Shown: one piece after another, positions 31,693-39,920 of the stretch
Layout of the letters: every line of letters starts with the position of its first letter
How positions within the stretch are numbered: the stretch's first letter is position 1
Source: Prevotella sp.
GTDB lineage: Bacteria > Bacteroidota > Bacteroidia > Bacteroidales > Bacteroidaceae
Direction of reading: 5' to 3'
Length of the DNA stretch: 64,000 nucleotides
Assembly (NCBI GenBank): GCA_016285055.1
Contig: JAEEPZ010000007.1
Location: 1-64,000 of the forward strand
Notes under the pieces: model-generated
What the model was told of the DNA's origin: nothing
Databases searched by the model: none
Seen by the model: only the letters and a program-made list of their open reading frames with translations
Made by a program: the position numbers and the translations under genes

Positions 31693-31710
31693 GTGCACGA
31701 ATACGTGCAC
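31693..31710. promoter_or_regulatory. palindrome GTGCACG-AATA-CGTGCAC before guaD
   Basis: Perfect 7-bp arms around 4 bp, 22 bp upstream of the guaD start. A covarying relative (GCGCACG-AACA-CGTGCGC) lies at 42010-42027 in the divergent S24/argD gap. Confidence 0.5.
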
Positions 31711-31735
31711 CATACGGCCAGTGGGCGTGCAAGCT

Positions 31736-32683
31736 TTACAGAGAGAGCTTTTCCGCCATTCTTTTTCCAAATTCGGGGCTGACGCTGTTGTTGAGGCTCC
31801 GGCACACTTCTGCGGAGAACAGTTGTGCACAGCCAATGAGCTGGTCCCACTGCTGCTCGGTGAGGCCCTGCTCTATCTGCTGACGCGTGATGCCATAGCG
31901 TATGAGGCCGAAGACGAAGCCGGCGTTGAAGTTGTCGCCCGCTCCGATGGTGCTGACCGTTTCTCCCCCGGTCTGCACTGCATAGCTTTTCTTCAGGCCG
32001 TTCTCAGCGCGCAGCTCCACGGGCTTGGCCCCCTGTGTGCAGATGAAGCGCTTGGTGTAGAAGGCTATCTGTGTGCGATAGATGACGTCGGGGTCGCTCT
32101 TGCGGAACATCACCTCGAAGTCTTCGGTGGAGCCGCGCACAATGTCGGCATACTCCAGGTTCTCCAGGATATTGGAGGTGAGTTTCAGCACCTCGTTCTT
32201 GTGTGAGGCTCGGAAGTTGACGTCGTAGTAGAGAATGGCACCATGCTGTCGGGCATAGTCGAGGAAGCCCACCACCTGGGGGCGTATGACAGGATTGACG
32301 GCGTAGTAGGAGCCGAAGAGCACGATGTCGTCGGGCTTGATGTCGGGGAAGGTGAACTCCAGCCGGTCGTTGGGGTGGTCTTTATAGAAGATGTACTCAG
32401 CATCGTTCTGCTCGTTGAGGAATGCGAGCGATAGTGGCGACTTCGAGTCGGGATAGACATAGACGCTTGTGGCGTCGACGCCGTTTTCCTTGAGGCAGTC
32501 GAGGATGGTTCGCCCCACGCGGTCGTTGCCTGTCTCGCTGATGAACGCGCATTTCACTCCTGAGCGTCCTAACGAGATGATGCTGTTGAACACTGAGCCT
32601 CCGGGCATGGCTCCCACTGGCTTGTTGTCCTTGAAGATGATGTCGAGGACGGTCTCGCCGATGCCTATTACCTTACGTGCCAT
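31736..32683 (-). CDS. PfkB-family carbohydrate kinase
   Basis: 315 residues from MARKVIGIGETVLDII. PfkB landmarks: GGSVFNSIISLGRSG near the N-terminus and the C-terminal GAGDNFNAGFVFGL, with the catalytic Asp and anion hole. DVNFRASHKNE (about 155-165) is usual for fructokinase or ribokinase-like members. It would phosphorylate a small sugar or nucleoside, and the substrate cannot be told from the sequence. It lies between a TonB-like gene and guanine deaminase; with the latter it might act on nucleosides, but this is only suggested by order. Confidence 0.88.
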   Translation of the reverse strand: MARKVIGIGETVLDIIFKDNKPVGAMPGGSVFNSIISLGRSGVKCAFISETGNDRVGRTILDCLKENGVDATSVYVYPDSKSPLSLAFLNEQNDAEYIFYKDHPNDRLEFTFPDIKPDDIVLFGSYYAVNPVIRPQVVGFLDYARQHGAILYYDVNFRASHKNEVLKLTSNILENLEYADIVRGSTEDFEVMFRKSDPDVIYRTQIAFYTKRFICTQGAKPVELRAENGLKKSYAVQTGGETVSTIGAGDNFNAGFVFGLIRYGITRQQIEQGLTEQQWDQLIGCAQLFSAEVCRSLNNSVSPEFGKRMAEKLSL

Positions 32684-32704
32684 AAGCGTGTGCAATGAGA
32701 ATTA

Positions 32705-33346
32705 TTATAGATTGAACGATATGGGTACGGTGTACTTCACGCGCACGGGCTGTCCGTCCTTCATGCCAGGTTTCCAGTTGGGCATGCTCTCAAGAACGCG
32801 CACGGCCTCCTTGTCTAATAAGGGGTCGACGCTTCGCAGCACGGTGACATTGCTGATGGTTCCGTCTTTCTCAACGATAAACTGGCAGAGCACTCTGCCG
32901 TGTATGCCATCGGCCATGGCCTCGGGCGGATACTGTATGTTTTGACTGAGCCATACGCTGATGTCTCCTTCTGAGAACTGCGGCTGTTGCTCCACCACGT
33001 CGTAGATGCTGTCGTCGGTGTCATCGGGCTCTTCCGGCGTGATCACCTCCTCGTCGGGAATGTCGCGGATGTCGTCGAGGTCGTCGAGCGAGTTCTTCGA
33101 CTTCCTTTCCTCCATGTCATCCTCGTCGTCCCATTCCTCGTCGTCCCATTCATCATCGTCCCAGGCATGATGCCGCTTTTCCACCACCTCTGTGTCGTCT
33201 TCATCATCCTCATCATCGTAGGCCTTGTGCGACTTTTTGTCCTTAAACACAAAGAGCACGAGAATGACCCCTACCACGGCAATGACAAACGACACCAATG
33301 CGCCGTACAGCCACCATTTCCTCACATTGTTGTTCTTCGTTTCCAT
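32705..33346 (-). CDS. TonB-like energy transducer with acidic linker
   Basis: 213 residues. One N-terminal membrane helix (WLYGALVSFVIAVVGVILVLF, about 12-32), a strongly acidic Asp/Glu linker with DDDEWDDEEWDDED-type repeats, then a C-terminal TonB domain (about 125-213) with YPPEAMADGIHGRVLCQFIV and KPGMKDGQPVRVKYTVPI. TonB domains pass energy from inner-membrane ExbBD to outer-membrane receptors. The linker here is acidic instead of the usual Pro/Lys-rich rod. No exbBD is nearby. It is encoded after gldN with a 33-bp gap, so it may be read with the T9SS genes. Confidence 0.8.
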   Translation of the reverse strand: METKNNNVRKWWLYGALVSFVIAVVGVILVLFVFKDKKSHKAYDDEDDEDDTEVVEKRHHAWDDDEWDDEEWDDEDDMEERKSKNSLDDLDDIRDIPDEEVITPEEPDDTDDSIYDVVEQQPQFSEGDISVWLSQNIQYPPEAMADGIHGRVLCQFIVEKDGTISNVTVLRSVDPLLDKEAVRVLESMPNWKPGMKDGQPVRVKYTVPISFNL

Positions 33347-33379
33347 CGTTCCTTCCGATTAGGTAATTGACCTGATGTA

Positions 33380-34462
33380 TTAGTGGCGCTCCCGTCGCAC
33401 TGAGACGCGTGCTGGCTGCGATCCGCTGCTGGGTGTCGAGCTGGCCCTCTCGCTGCGGCTGCTGCGCTCGCGTTTCTTCTTCGCGGTGGCCTTGGCAGCC
33501 TTCGGGTCGGCTGCTGCTATGCTGTCGAGGCTGTCGCGTCGTGCCGGGTCGCCGAAGATGTTCTTGCGGAAAGCCTCCAGCTCGGCTTCTATACGCTTCT
33601 GCTCGGCACTGTACTTCGTGCTGTCCTCGCCGGCTATCTGTGCTATCGTCTTGCCCAAGCGGTTGGCCGTCTTGTAGATCTTTCCCTTGTACTTGTTCAT
33701 CGTGAAGAAGTCGTCGAGGTTCATCTGGGCGGCATCGTTGACGTCGCTCACCTTGATGCTCTGCCGGCTGAGATATGGCTCCACGTCGGTGTACTTCACC
33801 CAGAACAGTGGATACTTGGCCGACTCTCCTCCGAAGTCGTCTTCACGCACCATGACGGGGCAGAAGGCGATGGGCTTGATGTGGAAGGTGGTGTTGGCCT
33901 GGTCGTAGTAGGCGCACTCCTTCAGGTAGTACATCTTCACCTCTGCCGAGGGTATGTCGCTGTTGTCCACCTTCACCTTGCCGCCCTCTTCGGTGTAGTA
34001 GATGTGATAGTTGTCGAGTATGCTCTTCATGTCCACCTTTGCCTGTTCCTCCAGCACCTCGTTGCCGTCGAGGTTGTACTCATAGACGGGTATGTAGCTG
34101 TTGAGTGCCAGCTTGAAGACGTATGTGAAGAGGTTCAGTCGCTTGCCCTGCGGCTCTACGGGGTCGTAGAGTCCGGCGTTCTCCTTCAGGCTCAGGTCTA
34201 TCTCGCGGTAGATGTCGCGCCGCCACACCACATCCTCGGGCATCTCTACGGCTGTGGGATACATGATCCTCATTCGTTGCGTCATGCCTCCCTGCTGCGT
34301 GCTCTGCTGCTGCGCCTGCTGGGTCTGCTGCGCCTGCTGGTTGCGTCGCTGGCGCGGCTGGGCCTGTGCTTCGCTCAGCGATAAGTGGCAAATGACAAAT
34401 GACAAAGCCACGACCATGATCCACTGGCGATTGGCTCTCAAGCTATTTCTTCTCATTCCCAT
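33380..34462 (-). CDS. gldN: T9SS ring protein GldN/PorN
   Basis: 360 residues. Signal peptide with core MVVALSFVICHLSLSEAQA, cleaved before QPRQRR. A Gln-rich segment follows. The GldN core reads VVWRRDIYREIDL, LFTYVFKLALNSYIPVYEY, FCPVMVREDD and PLFWVKYTDVEPYL. The C-terminal ~40 residues are Ser/Arg/Lys-rich (ATAKKKRERSSRSERA). GldN binds the lipoprotein GldK and forms the periplasmic ring of the secretion machine. It is the last of the porP-gldKLMN set, but a lipoprotein-barrel gene lies between it and gldM. Confidence 0.92.
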   Translation of the reverse strand: MGMRRNSLRANRQWIMVVALSFVICHLSLSEAQAQPRQRRNQQAQQTQQAQQQSTQQGGMTQRMRIMYPTAVEMPEDVVWRRDIYREIDLSLKENAGLYDPVEPQGKRLNLFTYVFKLALNSYIPVYEYNLDGNEVLEEQAKVDMKSILDNYHIYYTEEGGKVKVDNSDIPSAEVKMYYLKECAYYDQANTTFHIKPIAFCPVMVREDDFGGESAKYPLFWVKYTDVEPYLSRQSIKVSDVNDAAQMNLDDFFTMNKYKGKIYKTANRLGKTIAQIAGEDSTKYSAEQKRIEAELEAFRKNIFGDPARRDSLDSIAAADPKAAKATAKKKRERSSRSERASSTPSSGSQPARVSVRRERH

Positions 34463-34498
34463 TGTTCTTGATGTATGTATGATCTTCTTTTATTGTTC

Positions 34499-35494
34499 TT
34501 AGAGATAGTAGCACAAACGGACGTGCGGGCTCAGATGGCGTATGCCGTAGAACTCGTTTTTCTTCAGTTCCACTCCCTCGGGCTTCTTCTGTGGCATACT
34601 GAGTGTGTGTATCTGCAGGCCGATGGCCAAGTGCTTTGCCACGCGATATTCCGCACCAGCGCGAAAGAAGATGGCCGCATTGTCCTCGCTTTCTGATTGG
34701 TTGCCCAGCGATTCTGTGTAGTGGGCATAGCCAACGCCCCACGCACCGTCGAAGCGCCATTTCCGCGTTGCCAGCGCCATGACTAAGCTGGGACCGAAGT
34801 AGTGGATGTGTGTGTTGTAATCGCCGTCAAACGACGTGGAGTTGTATAGGTAGTTGATGCCGAAGCCGAATCCCGATTTCCACAGATGGTCGTAGTCGAC
34901 GAGGAGGTCGAAGCCTGTGCGCGACTTGTAGGTGCGATAGTTAGTGACAAACTCCGACGTCATGACTGACGGCCCTGCACTGACCCGCAGAACGTTGAGC
35001 GGCTGCAGCTTGCGTCTCTCTTCCCTCAGCTGCTGCTGTCTCTCCATTTCCTGCTGATAGCCCCTGCCCGCTGCTGCCATGCGCTGTGCGAGCAGCTCCT
35101 GGACGGTCATGGTGGGCAGGCTGTCGGCCGCATCGTCGGGCATTCGCAGCATCGTGCCCCAGACGCGGTTGATGGTCGATCTCATGTCAGGCGTGCGGTG
35201 CTCGGTGATGACCAGTGCGTTGCCGCCGTTCTTGGCTGTCGCCTCAACGGCCATCTGCAGGACACGCTCCAGCGTTCCTTTCGTCGAGAAACCGTTGTCT
35301 ACCACCTTCACCTCGCCTATGGCCCGCGTGCTTGGCGGCATCTTCTCGCCTTTGACAAACAGCCGCACAGAGTCGGGCGACACGGCAGCAAACTCGTTGG
35401 TGTACATGTCGGTTACCACTTTGGGGTCACACCCCGCCGCTGCCAGCAGTATGCCTGCCGCCAGAGCTGTCTGCTTCAGTGACTTCATGTTCAT
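34499..35494 (-). CDS. lipoprotein with RcsF-like domain fused to outer-membrane barrel, within the T9SS operon
   Basis: 331 residues. Lipobox LLAAAGCDP. Residues about 25-110 (TRAIGEVKVVDNGFSTKG, VLQMAVEATAKNGGNALVI) resemble the small RcsF/YbjQ-like alpha-beta domain seen in envelope-sensing lipoproteins. Gln/Arg coiled coil about 135-165. From about 170 on, alternating aromatic strands (FGFGINYLYNSTSF, FDGAWGVGYAHYTE) end in a terminal aromatic residue pair, as in eight-strand outer-membrane barrels. It sits between gldM (17 bp upstream) and gldN, where P. gingivalis-type operons have no gene. It could be an envelope partner or sensor for the T9SS. Confidence 0.75.
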   Translation of the reverse strand: MNMKSLKQTALAAGILLAAAGCDPKVVTDMYTNEFAAVSPDSVRLFVKGEKMPPSTRAIGEVKVVDNGFSTKGTLERVLQMAVEATAKNGGNALVITEHRTPDMRSTINRVWGTMLRMPDDAADSLPTMTVQELLAQRMAAAGRGYQQEMERQQQLREERRKLQPLNVLRVSAGPSVMTSEFVTNYRTYKSRTGFDLLVDYDHLWKSGFGFGINYLYNSTSFDGDYNTHIHYFGPSLVMALATRKWRFDGAWGVGYAHYTESLGNQSESEDNAAIFFRAGAEYRVAKHLAIGLQIHTLSMPQKKPEGVELKKNEFYGIRHLSPHVRLCYYL

Positions 35495-35510
35495 AGTCTT
35501 CTGCGTTTTT

Positions 35511-37070
35511 TTAATTGACCTTGATTTCCATGGCTGTCGTCAGCGTGCGCTCAATGCCGTCAGGGCCTACAGCCACGACGCGCGAGATGTAGAAGCGCCG
35601 TCCGCGGTTGAGCTTTCGGAACTGGTCTTTCTGTGCTGCCGAGAATCGTGCTCCGTCGCTGGCCAGCGGCTTGGCGTTACCCATGTTGTCGAAGAACACC
35701 GTCTCGAATGACTGCACGCGGAATCCGATGTCGAGGATGCCGTCGTCGATGGCCGCTCCGATGGTCTCCACGGCCATGAGGCTACCCTTCGGCATGTTGC
35801 CACCTTTGAATCGGGCGGGGTTGCCGGCCTCGTCGGTGATGTCGATGTAAGGTGTGGGGTCGGGCAGCTTGCGCACTCGGAACGTGAATGTTCCCATGGT
35901 CTGCGGCCGTCCCGTGTTCGTCGAGGTAACGGTGATGACGGCGTCCTGTCCTATCTTCGTGGGATGGGCGATGTACTTGCCGGCGCCGTTTGGCGTCAGC
36001 GTGCCGTTGGTCATCGAGGCCGATATCTTGTTCAGGGGCACGCCCGGCACCGACACGCTGATGGGGTTGGCATAGCCGGCGTAGAGCATACGTGTGAGGT
36101 CGGCGCTGACGGTGGCGCTGGGCTCCACCACGGTGTACTTCTGCGAGAAGTCGCGGCGTATGCGGTCGCCGTTGCCATTGATGGTCTGTATATATCCGCT
36201 CAAGGTGAAGTCACCGGTGCGCGAGCATACGGTTTCATAGATGTTGTCGGGCAGCTCCACCTTGCGGTCGCCGATGTAAATCTCGGGCACCTGCGTCGTG
36301 TCGATGGCCGCCATGACGATGCGTGCCGAGAAGCGGTCGCCCTGCACGATGGTCTGCGAGTTGGGTATGACGAAGGCGTCGAGCAGGTTGACGCGTATGT
36401 CCTTCACGTCGATGTTCTGCACCAGTGTGTGCAGCACCTCTTTCTCGGCGTTGCGCACGTCGTTCTGCAGCTTTGTCAGCATGGTGATGGCGGCCACTGC
36501 CGGCATGGCCTCGAACATGTATTCCTGCCAGTTCTTTCCCAAGATGCCTGAAGGCACCTCTGTGGTGAGGTCGCTGGCTATGTGCTGTCGCTTCACCGAG
36601 TCGGTCACCATGGCAAGGATGCCCTCGCGATAGGTCTCTATGGCTTTCTTCAGCTCTTCGCCTCGTCCGCGTCCCGGAGCGAGCATAATCTGGTTGGCGG
36701 CCTCCAGGTCTTCCTTGTTCTGCAGGCTGTCGGGGTTTCCTTTCTGACCGTCAGCCTCCTTGGCGATGGCCATCTTCAGCTCGGAGGCGAGGCCGTAAAG
36801 CTTCTGGCTCATCTCTTTCACCAGCATGGCCTTGTCATACCATTCCTTCACCTTCTGCGGGTTGGCCGCCATCTGTTGTTCAAAGTCGTCGTAGATGACC
36901 TGGTTCTCCTGCGTGGCGTTCTCTGTGGTGCGGTTGAGGCTTTCCTGCACAATGGCAAAGCCGTTGAGCACCTCGTTGGAGACGTTCAATGCCAGCATAG
37001 CCATCAACACGACGTACATCAGGTTGATCATCTTCTGGCGCGGAGATACGGGTCTTTTCCTTATTGCCAT
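35511..37070 (-). CDS. gldM: T9SS motor shaft protein GldM/PorM
   Basis: 519 residues. N-terminal cytoplasmic basic part (RKRPVSPRQK) and one membrane helix (MINLMYVVLMAMLALNVSNE, about 14-33) start it. A long periplasmic region of helical D1 and Ig-like D2-D4 domains follows (VSVPGVPLNKISASMTNG, FTFRVRKLPDPTPYID). GldM pairs with GldL in the inner membrane and rotates to drive T9SS export. Length matches the family. Start MAIRKRPVSP. It lies 94 bp after gldL, with a gap that holds an inverted word repeat. Confidence 0.95.
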   Translation of the reverse strand: MAIRKRPVSPRQKMINLMYVVLMAMLALNVSNEVLNGFAIVQESLNRTTENATQENQVIYDDFEQQMAANPQKVKEWYDKAMLVKEMSQKLYGLASELKMAIAKEADGQKGNPDSLQNKEDLEAANQIMLAPGRGRGEELKKAIETYREGILAMVTDSVKRQHIASDLTTEVPSGILGKNWQEYMFEAMPAVAAITMLTKLQNDVRNAEKEVLHTLVQNIDVKDIRVNLLDAFVIPNSQTIVQGDRFSARIVMAAIDTTQVPEIYIGDRKVELPDNIYETVCSRTGDFTLSGYIQTINGNGDRIRRDFSQKYTVVEPSATVSADLTRMLYAGYANPISVSVPGVPLNKISASMTNGTLTPNGAGKYIAHPTKIGQDAVITVTSTNTGRPQTMGTFTFRVRKLPDPTPYIDITDEAGNPARFKGGNMPKGSLMAVETIGAAIDDGILDIGFRVQSFETVFFDNMGNAKPLASDGARFSAAQKDQFRKLNRGRRFYISRVVAVGPDGIERTLTTAMEIKVN

Positions 37071-37081
37071 ATTCTTTTTTT

Positions 37082-37177
37082 AGTTTATAGTTTATAACTG
37101 ATAGTGAATAGTTATGATTTCCTGGCAAGCTTTCTTTGTCATCATAACTATAAACTATACACTATCAACTATTCACT
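37082..37177. repeat. inverted word repeat between gldL and gldM
   Basis: ATAGTTATGAT (37108-37118) and ATCATAACTAT (37141-37151) form a perfect 11-bp stem. Around it, words such as AGTTTATAGTTTATA and ACTATCAACTATTCACT repeat, reaching into the last codons of gldL. Confidence 0.6.
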
Positions 37178-38121
37178 GCTTTCATGTTGACGGTCATGGC
37201 CTCTATCATGCGGGTGTAGATTTTGTTCAGCTCGGCTATCTGGTCGGCCATGCGGCGGCTCTGCTCGTTGATCTGGTCGATGGTGCCTATCTGCTGGCTG
37301 GCACCCTTGAGCTGCATCTCATAGACCTTGCAGATGCCGGTGAGCGTGCGGTTGAGGTTCTCCATCTCCTCGCTGTCGCGTGTGAGGCGCTCGCTCTGCT
37401 CGCTGACTTTCTTCAGCGTCTCTGTGAGGCTCTTCAGCTGCTCCACGTAGTTCTGCGTGGCCTCCTCCATCTCTGCAGGATCGATGTCGGGCAGTTCGGG
37501 CTGCTGCGGAGCTGCGATGCCGCCTATGATGCCGCCACTGATGATGCCGCCACTGACAGGAATGGCACTTCCGCCTTCGCCCACTGTGATGCCCTCGGCC
37601 GCAGCGTCGCCTTCGCCAGCCACAGCACCACCGCCGTAGCCGCCGCCGACATAGCCGCCGCCACCAATGAAGCCGCCACCGCTGATGACACCGCCGCCGC
37701 CGGCAATGCCGCTGCCAGCGCCTTCGCCTTCTACGCTGCTGCCTTCGCCGCCAGCACCTTCTGCCGAGCCGCCGCCACCAATGATGATGGTGCCGCCGCT
37801 GGCAACAGCGGGAGTTGCGGTGCCCTCTGTCGTGCCCTCCGGGTTCTCTACGTCTACGACATGTGTGGGCAGCTCCTTGCCCTCTTCGGTCTTGTCGAAG
37901 GGACGGTCGAAGCCTGCGATGAAGAACACCAGCACCTCAGTGCCCATGCCGAGGAAGAGCATGGTGTTAGCGCCTGGCAGGTGGGTGAGCTTAAACAAAG
38001 CACCGAGGATGACGATGGAGGCGCCCCAGCTGTAGGCGTAGTTCATGAACGTCTGCCCTGGCACGCTGTCGAGCCATTTCTGCAGGCGGTAGATGGGATT
38101 GAATTTGCTGTATTTGGTCAT
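37165..38121 (-). CDS. gldL: T9SS motor protein GldL/PorL with a Gly-rich insertion
   Basis: 318 residues. Two membrane helices near the N-terminus (FMNYAYSWGASIVILGALF, about 26-44, and MLFLGMGTEVLVFFIAGF, about 53-70) carry the proton-channel Glu in the second helix. A cytoplasmic part of helices follows (LTETLKKVSEQSERLTRD, MADQIAELNKIY). Between them, residues about 104-200 are an almost pure Gly/Ala/Ile/Val repeat (GGGGVISGGGFIGGGGYVGG). This long flexible run is odd for a motor stator protein. GldL with GldM forms the rotary motor of the T9SS. Confidence 0.93.
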   Translation of the reverse strand: MTKYSKFNPIYRLQKWLDSVPGQTFMNYAYSWGASIVILGALFKLTHLPGANTMLFLGMGTEVLVFFIAGFDRPFDKTEEGKELPTHVVDVENPEGTTEGTATPAVASGGTIIIGGGGSAEGAGGEGSSVEGEGAGSGIAGGGGVISGGGFIGGGGYVGGGYGGGAVAGEGDAAAEGITVGEGGSAIPVSGGIISGGIIGGIAAPQQPELPDIDPAEMEEATQNYVEQLKSLTETLKKVSEQSERLTRDSEEMENLNRTLTGICKVYEMQLKGASQQIGTIDQINEQSRRMADQIAELNKIYTRMIEAMTVNMKAVNS

Positions 38122-38159
38122 TTTTGCTGTCGTTTTTCGTTGTTTTCTTCTCTCGTTTT

Positions 38160-38270
38160 TGTCGTTATCACGTTATCACGTTATCACGTTATTTCGTTTT
38201 GTCGTTATCACGTTATAACGTTATTACGTTTTGTCGTTATAACGTGATCTCGTTATAACGTTATCACGAT
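38160..38270. repeat. tandem CGTTATCA-type repeat between gldK and gldL
   Basis: The gap is built from CGTTATCA/CGTTATAACG words (period 9-10), many self-complementary (CGTTATAACG). It gives several alternative small hairpins in the mRNA between gldK and gldL. Confidence 0.7.
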
Positions 38271-38276
38271 AAAGCC

Positions 38277-39803
38277 TTATTTCCTTTTCTTTTTAGCTGT
38301 TGCCTTGGCGGGCTTTGCTTTCTCGCTGGAGGTGTTGGCCAGGCTGCGGACGCAGCGGAAGCCGATGTAGGAGCGTGGCTGGTTCTGGTATTCGCTGCTG
38401 CGCCATGCCGAGCGGATGTAGCTCTCTGGATCTTTCCACGAGCCTCCGCGCACGCTCTTCTTCTTCAGCCGGTAGGGGTCTTCCTTGGCGGCGTTGTACT
38501 TCAGCTGCGGGTTGATGTCGTTCATGGCGTCGACGCCGGCCTCGGTGTAGATGGTCGATGTCCATTCGGCCACGTTGCCAGCCATGTCGAAGAGCCCGTT
38601 GCTGTTGGCGCTGTAGATGCCGGCCTTCGATGTGATGAGGTTGCCGTCCTTGGTGTAGTTGCCGTCGTCAGGCTTGAAGTTGGCGAAGAAGCATCCCTTG
38701 CCCGATGCCACGTCCTCGTTCTCCCACGGGAACTCGTTCTGGTTCTTGCCCCGTGCAGCATATTCCCACTCCGCCTCTGTCGGCAGACGGTAGCGCTGCA
38801 CAAAGCGTGCCGCCGGGCCGAGGCCCTTCAGCAGGAACTCGGTGCGCCAGGCGCAGAAGGCGTTGGCCTGCTCCCACGTGACACCCACCACGGGATAGTC
38901 GTTGTAGGCGGCGTTGGAGAAATAGTTGCGCATATACATCTCGTTGTCGGCGTTGGGGAAGTCGTTCACCCAGCACGTCGTGTCGGGATATATATTAATA
39001 ATGTATGTATTGAGGAAGTCCCAGGGCCCGGTGTATTCCCTGTTGAGCGTCTCGCTGTGTATCTTTCCCTCGTCATCGACGTAGGCTGTGTCTTTCGAGA
39101 TATATATTTTCTCGTTGTAGATGGGCTTCTGCTTCTGCGGGTCCCACTGGTCGGTGTCGAGATGTCGCTCTTCGGGGTCCTCCCTGTACTGTCGCTTGGC
39201 GGCCTCTACATAGTCGTAGATTTCGTAGCGGTAGTTCATCTGCTTGGCATCGAGCATTTTCTCGCCTGTCACCGGATGTATGACATAGACGCTCTCCAAG
39301 GCACGCTGCTCGTCCTCGTTGGGCTTGCGGGGCAGTGACTTCTTCCAGTTCAGGTAGGGCTTGATGGGCTCGCCGTCCTTGTCCTCCTCAATCTTGTAGG
39401 TCTCGTCGCCACCGTAGTTGGGGTCTGCCAGTCGCTCGCGGATGATGCTGTCGCGCACGTAGGCCACAAACTGGCGGTACTCGGAGTTGGTAATCTCTGT
39501 GTCGTCCATCCAGAATCCCTCCACGCTGATGTCTCTGGTAGGTGTCTGTCGTCCCCACAGCGAGTCCTCTTTCTCCATACCCATCTTCAGGTGTCCTCGC
39601 TTGATGAGCACCATGCCGTAAGGAGCAGGTTCTGCAAACGCACGTCCGGCAGCGCCTGTCAGTTCGCCGCCGTTGGCCATCGTCTCCTTGCCGCCGAAGC
39701 AGGCAGTCAAGAAAATGAGAAATGAAGAAAATGAGAAAATGAGGAATGCCTTTTGCACTACTCTTTTCCCAGCTTCCTTTCTCATTCTGCTACTTTTCAT
39801 CAT
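38277..39803 (-). CDS. gldK: T9SS outer-membrane lipoprotein GldK/PorK
   Basis: 508 residues from MMKSSRMRKEAG. The track's start lies within the upstream repeat. Signal peptide FLIFSFSSFLIFLTAC with a lipobox Cys. The rest is an FGE-sulfatase-like fold: FWMDDTEITNSEYRQFV, VTWEQANAFCAWR, RLPTEAEWEYAARG, FDMAGNVAEWT, SVRGGSW and IGFRCVRS. GldK anchors the GldN ring to the outer membrane. A Lys/Ala tail (KATAKKKRK) ends it, like the tail of GldN. The gaps on both sides (83 and 155 bp) hold simple-sequence repeats. Confidence 0.95.
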   Translation of the reverse strand: MMKSSRMRKEAGKRVVQKAFLIFSFSSFLIFLTACFGGKETMANGGELTGAAGRAFAEPAPYGMVLIKRGHLKMGMEKEDSLWGRQTPTRDISVEGFWMDDTEITNSEYRQFVAYVRDSIIRERLADPNYGGDETYKIEEDKDGEPIKPYLNWKKSLPRKPNEDEQRALESVYVIHPVTGEKMLDAKQMNYRYEIYDYVEAAKRQYREDPEERHLDTDQWDPQKQKPIYNEKIYISKDTAYVDDEGKIHSETLNREYTGPWDFLNTYIINIYPDTTCWVNDFPNADNEMYMRNYFSNAAYNDYPVVGVTWEQANAFCAWRTEFLLKGLGPAARFVQRYRLPTEAEWEYAARGKNQNEFPWENEDVASGKGCFFANFKPDDGNYTKDGNLITSKAGIYSANSNGLFDMAGNVAEWTSTIYTEAGVDAMNDINPQLKYNAAKEDPYRLKKKSVRGGSWKDPESYIRSAWRSSEYQNQPRSYIGFRCVRSLANTSSEKAKPAKATAKKKRK

Positions 39804-39830
39804 ATTCTTATTTTTATATGTTTCCAAATG

Positions 39831-39920
39831 TCTCATTCTCTCATTCTCTCATTCTCTCATTCTCTCAATTTCTCATTCTCTCAATTTCTCATTCTCTCAT
39901 TTTCTCATTCTCTCAATCTC
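39831..39920. repeat. (TCTCATTC)n simple repeat between porP and gldK
   Basis: About 90 bp of TCTCATTC units with a few TCTCAATTT variants. On the mRNA it reads GAGAATGA, offering many near-start and GA-rich sites just before gldK. Slippage in it could change the porP-gldK spacing. Confidence 0.8.
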
